Positions 55,760 through 64,000 of a stretch of DNA of 64,000 bases are shown piece by piece (within the stretch, counting starts at the first letter, position 1; every line of letters starts with the position of its first letter). Origin of the DNA: Bugula neritina (taxonomy: Eukaryota; Bryozoa; Gymnolaemata; Cheilostomatida; Bugulidae); NCBI GenBank assembly GCA_964035545.1, contig OZ037765.1, positions 27,888,004 through 27,952,003 on the forward strand, read 5' to 3'. The position numbers and the translations under genes were made by a program. Below the pieces are notes generated by a model that saw nothing but the letters and a program-made list of their open reading frames with translations, searched no databases and was not told the origin of the DNA.

Positions 55760-58533
55760 TCATTTTCTTGATAGTAAATTTGTCCAAAACGTGCTAGCTG
55801 CCAAACTGTTGAGGGCTAGAGAAGTTTGGGATGGGTCTGATAGAGGGGGGAAAACTCCATAAGACTGGTTAAATAGTCCAAATGACGAGCTCGCTGATAC
55901 AATCGGAGATGATTTGGCCTTGAATTTTTCTATTTCTGCCTCTTGTAGCCTCTTTTCTTTTGCTCTTCTATTTTGAAACCAAATCTTTACCTTTAAAAAA
56001 CAGAGTTATATCAACTTATTATGCACGTTTATGAAGGCTTAGATTATGTCAGCTTTAATACTACTACGTAACAAGCGGAGCAAGTTATTAAATATGCCGT
56101 TGGCTTATGATCATGCAGAGCTAATTTATGGCTTTGCTAACATTGAAAGCCATGATGAAATTTTTATAAGTTTTGATAGCACAGTGGCGCCATTGCATCA
56201 ATAGCTTTCACATCAAGTTTTAATATATTTCTTTGATCCCATTAATAATAGTAAAATCTAACTGCTATGATTAATTTACCACTTTTATTTATAGCCATCA
56301 TTAATCATTGTAATATTGCAAATTGGGAATAAAGCAATTCATTGTTATTAAACTCGAGTCATTGAGCTGATACACGGCCAATTAGAGACATTAAAACATA
56401 CATAACGCAACACCACACAAAACATTTTATGAATAGCAGAGGCAGACAGTTTGTATTGTTATTAGTTTCAAAAAAAAGAATTAGCCGCCAATATTTCCTA
56501 ATAAGAGCTAATTGCTTTAGTTTTTTTATATTTGTGCACCAATATTATTAATATTCTTCTCACCTTTACAGTATTTCTCAAAGCACCATCATTTTAAACA
56601 TCTTTTGATTATCACAATTAAAAAGCTTTAAATCTTTAATGTATAAAAATTTCACGCTACATGAAATTATATTAGTTCAATGCAGTATACGTACATTTGA
56701 ATTATTATTTTGAATCAGCTTGTATAATCTTAATCAGATTTTGGAATAGTTTTGCATTCCTTGTATGCACTACTGATTAATTTCCTTTTTTGTGTAAATA
56801 CTCTAGGTTGTATAATTGGTCTAGTTCTCACCATTATATGTAGACTAGAAAGATAATTGGCTCATGATTATTATCATAATGCCTTTGAAGAGCAAAGATT
56901 AATCTCCAAGTTATTGAAATTCCAAATTAGTTAAATTGATAATTGATAGTTTTTTAATTAGTTACCATGGCTGAGTCAAATATACATGATTGAAATGCCT
57001 TTTATTGTAATCAATTTGACTTAGCTGACTTAAAACTGCATTTACTGTACTCTAATATAAAAAAAACCAATTACAGCTATAGTTGGCTGTCACAATTAGC
57101 TTGATTGTAATTTTTATAGATGCCTACCTGAGTTTCTGTTAAGTTGAGTGTTTTAGAGAACTCTGCCCGCTCAGTGATAGATAAGTACTGTTTACTAGTA
57201 AATTTCTTTTCTAACTGTACTAATTGCTGAGTGGTAAATGGGGTCCTTGGTTTCCTATTTGATTTGTGCTTTCTCAGTGTACATTTTCCAGGCTGAATTG
57301 ATTGTTGACTGTCACAAGATGTTCCTAGAACAAAAATTAAAATAGTGTATACTATATTATAAGCTTCAAAGCATTTGCAAATAGATTAACAGGGACACAC
57401 TAATATAAAAAGGTTTGACACTAATTTTATATTGATTCCCTAAATGACCTATTATGTTGACTAATGAAATATTGCATTGTTTCATCTTAATCCTATCCAA
57501 TGACATATAGTTAGACGTCTTTTGGATACCAGAATGTATTGCAAATTAATTGCATATACAATCTAGTAATCTTTTTGTAATCCTAGAAAAGGAATACAAT
57601 TGAAGCCATCAGCAAGAAAAATAAGCTACAGTATGTTGTGCATTGACCTACTGTTTAAAAATGCTATTACTAATTATAAAACAGTTTACCAAGTTTGCTA
57701 GTTCTCTTATAGCATTGATTTCTATCAACAAGTGATCAAAAATTAATCCCTATGTGTTTTGCATAGTTATCAACTAATCACTGTTTTGATAGCATTTGTG
57801 AATATCTGTAAAAATAATTTTTATTTTAACAGATAAAACTAGTTTTATTTATTACTGGGAAGCAACTACTATTGTAGACTTTACTGGCAGTATGATAAAA
57901 CAGCAATAAGGAATGTTATAATAAAGCTACTGATTAAATCTAACATTACAAGCAATGGTAGTTGTTTGCCTACACTAATCAGTCTTGCACCTATACTTAC
58001 AGTCTTACACCTACACTAATCAGTCTTACACCTACACTAATCAGTCTTACACCTACACTAATCAGTCTTACACCTACACTAAACAGTCTTACACCTACAG
58101 TCGAACACATACATTGATCCATCCATATTATTCACTTACTTGATTGTTGCTGTGCAGTTGAAGAGATTAGTGATGAGACTGGAGGACTAGTCATTAAATT
58201 GGCAGACATGAGCCAAGGGTAGAGAAATGCGCTGTGTGGAAGCTGTGCGGCTGTGTGTCTCACAAAGTTAGCACGTTGTTGTGCTGCTGCTGCCATTGAT
58301 AATGATACTGCGTCTGTTGCTGAGCTTTGGTCGACAGAAATATCACTTCCAGGAGAAGATCTTCCGGAAGTATCACTTGTTTGATCTAGCAGCTCATCTT
58401 TTTGTTCCGTGATAGTGGAGGTTTTTCTTTCTAGATTTTCTATTTTGGTTTTTGAAAGCAAAGAGTCGACACTAAAGTTGAGCTTCTTAGTTGGTGAAGC
58501 AGAAGGTGATACCTGCAGTGGTTGAGATTCCAT
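55760..58533 (-). CDS. MSX: Msx-family homeobox transcription factor
   Basis: Nuclear DNA-binding repressor used in neural, mesodermal and appendage patterning. Three exons: 58533-58140, 57324-57128, 55990-55760; 273 residues, close to other Msx proteins. An eh1 Groucho-binding motif ([10 protein letters not shown]) lies at residues 18-27. The homeodomain covers residues 154-213 and keeps the Msx signature: [19 protein letters not shown], then [44 protein letters not shown] follows, as in Msx. Gln50 and Asn51 of the homeodomain are present. One intron lies before the homeodomain, as in vertebrate Msx; the second splits it between positions 44 and 45 (TETQ/VKIW, phase 0). The ATG at 58533 was chosen as the first in-frame one; the frame extends a few codons upstream without another ATG. 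Confidence 0.97.
57970..58100 (+). repeat. 21-bp minisatellite in Msx intron 1
   Basis: About six copies of CTACACTAATCAGTCTTACAC, the central ones identical and the outer ones with one to three changes. It ends about 40 bases from the Msx exon 1 donor (58139). Confidence 0.93.
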
Positions 58534-60892
58534 TGTGGAGCTCACAGTAAAATATGAGAAGTCTCAAGTCTTCAATTTTGATGCTCACCATACGAAATCA
58601 GGATTATGTGTGAGAGGCAAGTCTCTTTGACATAAGCAGATATAATGATAAAAGCAATCTATCAAGTGAACACCAATTATTAAATCAATCAACAAGACAT
58701 TATGTTCACAAGATACAATTATTATAAACTGACAATTAATGAATGTTTGAAAGCAAACTTGTTTCCATGGCAATAGTATGTTAAGCAGATTTTTATCCAA
58801 TAGCAATTCAAGTCTTCTATGAGCTTTAGATTCAATCACAAGTGAACTGTATCTATTACACATGTAAAAAAATACACATTCCTTCGTCAATTGGCTAAAT
58901 TTTTATTATTTAAATTCTATGCTATTGTACACATCTACACATAAAAAAGACCCTATAAACTGTTGCAGTATTATTTCTATTCACCACATTTAAAAAATAA
59001 AAGATAGTTGAATCAACATAAATGCAATAGTATGTAGCTATTAGAGCAAACTAATAAAATATAGTCAGTGCGGAGGAAATATACTTGAAATATGTGGCAA
59101 AGTATACCAAGAATTTAAGTAAATTTCAACCTTGGTTTTGATTACACTATATGATACATAAAAAAGTTTCAACCAAATATTAGGACATTGCAACTTTACT
59201 CAAAACACTCTGATTTCTTACCAAAGGTCCCATATTCTGCTGCTGATACCCTATATAATGATATTGGTAGGTAAGGCAAGAGTACAAAAAGACTGACAGT
59301 CAAGCTGTTTTTAAGTTTATTTCACTAGCTGATTGATTGTCACCAAAATACTAATGGGTGGATTATGCAATACACTAGCTCCAAGTATGGTGAGAGGTTT
59401 CCTGTAGATTCCTGTGGCTGATGTAGGCTGAATGCATAGTTACTTATGATAAACTGAAAGATATTTTGTAGACTGGAAATTCATTTGATGGGAATATTTT
59501 TTTCAATCATGACTTCAGCAAAATTTAATGAAACTGTAGGCCTGTTTTTATTGAAACATAAAACAGCTTTGTAAATTATCAATATAAACTATCAATATAA
59601 ACTATATAGCTAGTACCTAAAATTTGCACACAGGTTTGTGCTAGTTGACTGACAACAATGGTTTAGACCAGTAAGAAAAAGGAGAAGTGCAATATAATTT
59701 TACATCTTCTAGACTTTTCCCCAAGAGCTACTACTTCAATCTATTAGTTGTGTTTGCAATATAAAAAAAACTATTCAAAAGTTTTGTTAAATGTGTGTAA
59801 TTTTAACCAAAAAAATACATAAGACAGTAACACTGAAGAAACAGAAATGCAAATAAGTTTGTGGATACAGACTGATTGCAGGAGTAATGGAGATATACAG
59901 AATAGGATACTACTCAGTACTCACATTACTATATAGATTTGTCAGGTTCACCTTATCTGTCATACACATCAAGTATCAACACAATAATAATTAAAAAGCA
60001 ATAAATAGCTTTTTAGTACACATTTATGAAAAATCCTTTTTATAAAATGCTTTTGATTAGATTATGCATCAATGAAACAAAAATATTTGAACATGAACTT
60101 GACAAAAAATTATGCAGCCATATGTTCAAAAAATATCTCTAGGCTGTAAAAGCATGGGGGGGGGGTAGAGGTATGTGCAGGTTTGGTGAATTCGAAAGAT
60201 ATTTAATACTCATACTTGTGGTTGTCAAAATTGACATTTTTAACCTACACTTCAAACCCAAAGATATAGATCTAATATAAGAAATAAAGCACTGGCATAT
60301 CTTGTGCACATATTATTGTATACGATAGACTTAAATGGATTGATGCTGGCAGGCTATAATGGGCTACACAATTTATATGATATAGTAGAACTTTCAATAA
60401 TTTATATTTCATAATAATATAGAGTAATATATGTGCTAAAATATAGTAATGCATATGCAGTATTCAGTAATACACATCTAAGGCCAATTAGTATAATATA
60501 TACTATATAAATTAGAAAAACATTTCAATATTGTATAAGTTAGACCAATACTAAACCAAGGCAGAAAACTAACCACCGCTACAAGCTAGTATTAGCAAGA
60601 ACAGCTTTTAAGAAACTTATACTTTGACGCACTAAGGCATTATTTAAGGTTACATAAATTGAAATACGTATCAATTATTAGTAGGCTACCCTGTCCCAAA
60701 TACAAACGAGTTTTAGAATGTTGGAAGTGGAATCAAGAGTAATCAAATGCACTATCACCCTAGCTCTTTTATCCCTTCACTTATACTTCTTCTGTAAACT
60801 GCAATAAAACTATTTAATTATCTGATAGTAGGATAAAACTATTAGAAATAAAGCTTGTAAAATTAATAGTTTAGTTAATAACAGCTTTATGC

Positions 60893-60957
60893 CATTTGTA
60901 GTTACTTTATTATACCATTTGTTGTTACTTTATTATATCATTTGTAGTTACTTTAAT
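60893..60957 (+). repeat. Short tandem repeat, about 28 bp by three
   Basis: Three imperfect copies of CCATTTGTAGTTACTTTATTAT with short joiners. AT-rich; non-coding. Confidence 0.75.
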
Positions 60958-61163
60958 AACATACTGAGTGTCATTTGGTTACAATCCAGTGTTCATAACA
61001 ACCTCTGTAAATATATTTTACTAGGCTTTTAGTTGATTGCATTATATCTCTTCCTTAATTTTCTAAAATCTTAGCATGCATTGTACAATATGCAACTCTA
61101 ATATCCTGGTGTTATCAAAACATAACGAAATGGAGTAGCTCTGAATAAAACTTTCTTAGATAA

Positions 61164-61480
61164 GCTATACAATCTACCAATACTATACTGTATAATCTAC
61201 CAATAATATACTGTATAATCTACCAATAATATACTGTATAATCTACCAATAATATACTGTATAATCTACCATTAATATACTGTATAATCTACTAACAATA
61301 TACAGTATAATCTACCAACACTATACTCTATTATATTGTATAATCTACCAATATTATACTCTCTACTGTATAATATACCAATAATATACTACATACTGTA
61401 TAATCTACCAATACTATACTCTATAGTCTATAGAGTCTATACTGTATAATTTACCAATAATATAATACATACAGTATAAT
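61164..61480 (+). repeat. 23-bp minisatellite upstream of Msx
   Basis: Units of about 23 bases, AATCTACCAATAATATACTG plus TAT, repeated at least ten times. The left copies are nearly identical; the right copies are degraded, with variants such as ACTATACTCTAT inserted. Confidence 0.9.
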
Positions 61481-64000
61481 ACTACCAACATAATAGGATA
61501 TATTATGTACTTCATAAGTGAAACTTTACTATAAATCAACCCCAATCTCATATTATTTTAGGCAAACTGAAATGAATAATTTTGCTTTTTATTGTGTTAA
61601 TTATAGTTACTTCACTTCAGTTTTAGTTGATAGGTAGGTAAAAAATGAGGTGCTAGAAATCTAGGCAAGCCAATTTAAATCATTAATCTGTTGCCTCCTG
61701 TTACATAACTTGAGCTGTCGAATGTCAATTATAACTTGCATTATTTCATCTAATTTATCTTTAAAAACAATAAAATTACTTCTGTCATATCATAGCCCAA
61801 AAAGATGACAAGGTGTAGGGACGTGTAACACTTATACTTTGAGTAGCAGATGGAGTATTACTAATATAGAATCAAAATGGCACTTGATTTAAGCTATCAT
61901 TGACGTTTCAGTGGTGTAATTTAACCAATTTGACCACCAACTATTCTGAGGTATAAAAACATGTCAACTAATCTTGCCAATCTGTAAAAACAATCAAAGG
62001 TATTATTAAAATTTCAAGAAAAGATTTTCCCAATACATAAATAAACTCAATATAAAAAGATACAATGCAAATGTTTTCTCGACAAATATTGGAACTTTTA
62101 TAATTGGAGTAAAAATGTATATTATGTTGATGAGTTTATCTTGCAGTTTAGTCATCATTTGTAAATTGTGTATCCGGTATTAGTTATTCCAAAATTATTT
62201 GACATATTTTATAATATAACATCTGATTATGGTAATTAATATATTTATACAATTACCATGGTAATTGTGTGAATTTTATAATTCACAGACTGTTACATTA
62301 TTCCACATGGTGCCATCCTAAGCTACTATCTTTGGTAATAACAACCAGGATTACCCATGTTTAACATTGTAAGCATGCTGATGGCATGGCTAATGTTTCT
62401 AAACTTAAGCGGTAGTTGTAAGAAAACTTTACATAATGCAATGCAGGCGTACTTGACTGCTTGCTTTAGTATCGTTGCATTGCATTTAGAAATCTACAAA
62501 ACAGAAATAAATACAACAGGGTACGAGAAACTGCCATACATTTAAAAAGTTCGTTTTCTTGACTACTTTAGATAAAGAAGTGATTTATAATCCATAAAGT
62601 TTATTAACACTAAAATTGGTCACTAGAGTTATAGATTAAAAGTTGCCGTTGGTAATAACTTATCCATCTCACACGGATACCATCAAATAATTCCACCAAG
62701 CTCCAATAGTCAAGAGAAATTTTAAGTGGCACCTAATTATATTTCAACAATAAATTATCAAAAAGATTTTTATTAATAGCACTTAATCTTGGCAATCAGT
62801 GCTATTAAATTTTAATTTTTGATATGTTCCTTAATAGTATATAATAATTCAAATGCTTTATTGCATCGGAATCCTGAAGACTGCAGTGGAAACATACATG
62901 AAAGGGTGTCTGTAGATCTACGAGTAATTTATTACTATACTCAGTCGCCTTCAAAATTTAGTAGCAGTCAGTCAGTCATGCAACTTGAAGATGATTTTAA
63001 TTTTTATGATTTTGGAAAAAAACATCTAACTTCTCGAGTGCATAACATTATTATATTACAACATGGAAATTTATGCTTTTATTTAAAAAAAAGTATTGGC
63101 AATTGCACATTTGTCTAGACTAAAAATTAAAGTATTGCTTAAAATGTTTTAGATTCAAATGTCTACATGATATAAAACATATGGCCTGAAAAAATACCTT
63201 TTTGAACTAAAACCCTTTCCAATTGTGTTGCAGCAACTTTGGTTATTCTGCAATAAGAAATATTTAGATGACCTAAAATTGTTGTTATGTAAAAAGATTA
63301 TAATTGTTATAGAGAAGGAATATAGTTTTCATAAGTCTTTAAAAGAAGTTATTTCATTTTTGGCTGTGTGGTAGATTGAAGTTTTTCATATATCGTGCTG
63401 AAATCATCGAGAGCTGAGCCTAGCATAGAGAGTCATTCTAATAAGAACTTAATAATTGTTTTTCTAAGTTATGTAGCTTACAGACTGCTTCAATGCCTTA
63501 AGATTGCTACCAGCTCATTGGCAAAAGAAAGGCAATAAATTGTGGTGAAGAAAAATCCAGGACAGTTTAAACCAAAACTATTCAGATAAAATTTGCTGGG
63601 TGAAATGCGGGAGGTTTTTTAACAAAATCTAACAATGCGTCGCTATAATATGGTAATTGAAGCTATTGTAGCTTGCTAGTGCTATATATCACAGGCTGTG
63701 TTTACATTTACCAGAGAAGTAAGAAAATGAATTCTTAGCATTTTAGAGTTAAACAAAAAGTCAATTTACAAAAATCTAATTGGCCATTATATTTGGAACA
63801 ACTATTATCTCACGATTGAAACAAAAAATGCATTAAATTAATCTGTTACTCGTTAAAATTTGAAAAGTCTGGGAAAGAACGCCGATAGTCAAAATGTAAA
63901 AAGTTTAAATAGCGGAGCCTAACGCAATTATTATTCAAGAATTTAAAACTCAGTGTCTATTTATACAATCCAGGACAGCAAACACCTCGACATCACTGGT

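Larger units (their letters stand above)
58534..64000. other. Upstream flank of Msx, no gene recognised
   Basis: About 5.5 kb 5' of Msx and non-coding as far as I can see. The longest open frame (62819-63118, plus, 99 codons) has no domain, no splice context and host-spacer composition. Minisatellites at 60893-60957 and 61164-61480. The region is a natural place for Msx enhancers, but no binding-site cluster can be claimed by eye. Confidence 0.5.

Noticed and set aside
62819-63118. 99-codon plus-strand frame upstream of Msx
   Set aside because: No domain, no splice partner, composition like the spacer.

Overview
This window comes from an AT-rich invertebrate animal genome. Genes are split by many GT-AG introns, and the proteins read as bilaterian orthologues: BAP1/Calypso, NR2C2AP, KANSL3, CNOT4, a B-box/coiled-coil/propeller protein, Disabled and Msx. 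The intron density, SINE and LINE content and AT-rich spacers fit a lophotrochozoan (mollusc, annelid, bryozoan or relative), but I cannot name the species. All gene models below were built by hand from splice sites and reading phase. Every multi-exon model keeps phase across its junctions and adds up to a whole number of codons.

Layout. (1) 1-4864, minus: BAP1-type ubiquitin C-terminal hydrolase, nine complete coding exons plus a C-terminal exon cut by the window edge. (2) 7844-8790, minus: NR2C2AP, four exons. (3) 13143-24855, plus: KANSL3, thirteen exons; intron 5 holds a tRNA-derived SINE and intron 9 a 3.5-kb broken LINE in antisense. (4) 29846-37135, plus: CNOT4, fourteen exons, with a 12-bp minisatellite in intron 5. 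(5) 37635-42779, minus: a TRIM-like protein with B-boxes, coiled coil and beta-propeller but no RING. (6) 43640-44660: a decayed reverse-transcriptase fragment followed by a 451-bp inverted-repeat element (MITE). (7) 47509-53048, plus: Disabled (Dab), seven exons, with a long CA microsatellite just before exon 2. (8) 53810-55028, minus: a two-exon gene for a small acidic protein with a signal peptide and a C-terminal HDEL. (9) 55760-58533, minus: Msx homeobox gene, with an intron inside the homeodomain. (10) 58534-64000: no recognisable gene; upstream flank of Msx with minisatellites.

The neighbours do not form a pathway. BAP1 (Polycomb H2A deubiquitinase), KANSL3 (NSL histone acetyltransferase complex) and CNOT4 (Ccr4-Not E3 ligase) are all gene-expression regulators, but nothing in the sequence says they are co-regulated. 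Spacers contain islands of unusual degenerate hexanucleotide DNA (5590-6400, 9590-9700, 10660-11060, 45650-45960) and ATCATAATGAT-type DNA. I did not find a convincing new multi-gene system. The most open items are the HDEL protein, the hexamer islands, the inverted-repeat element and an orphan exon-like segment at 27054-27236.
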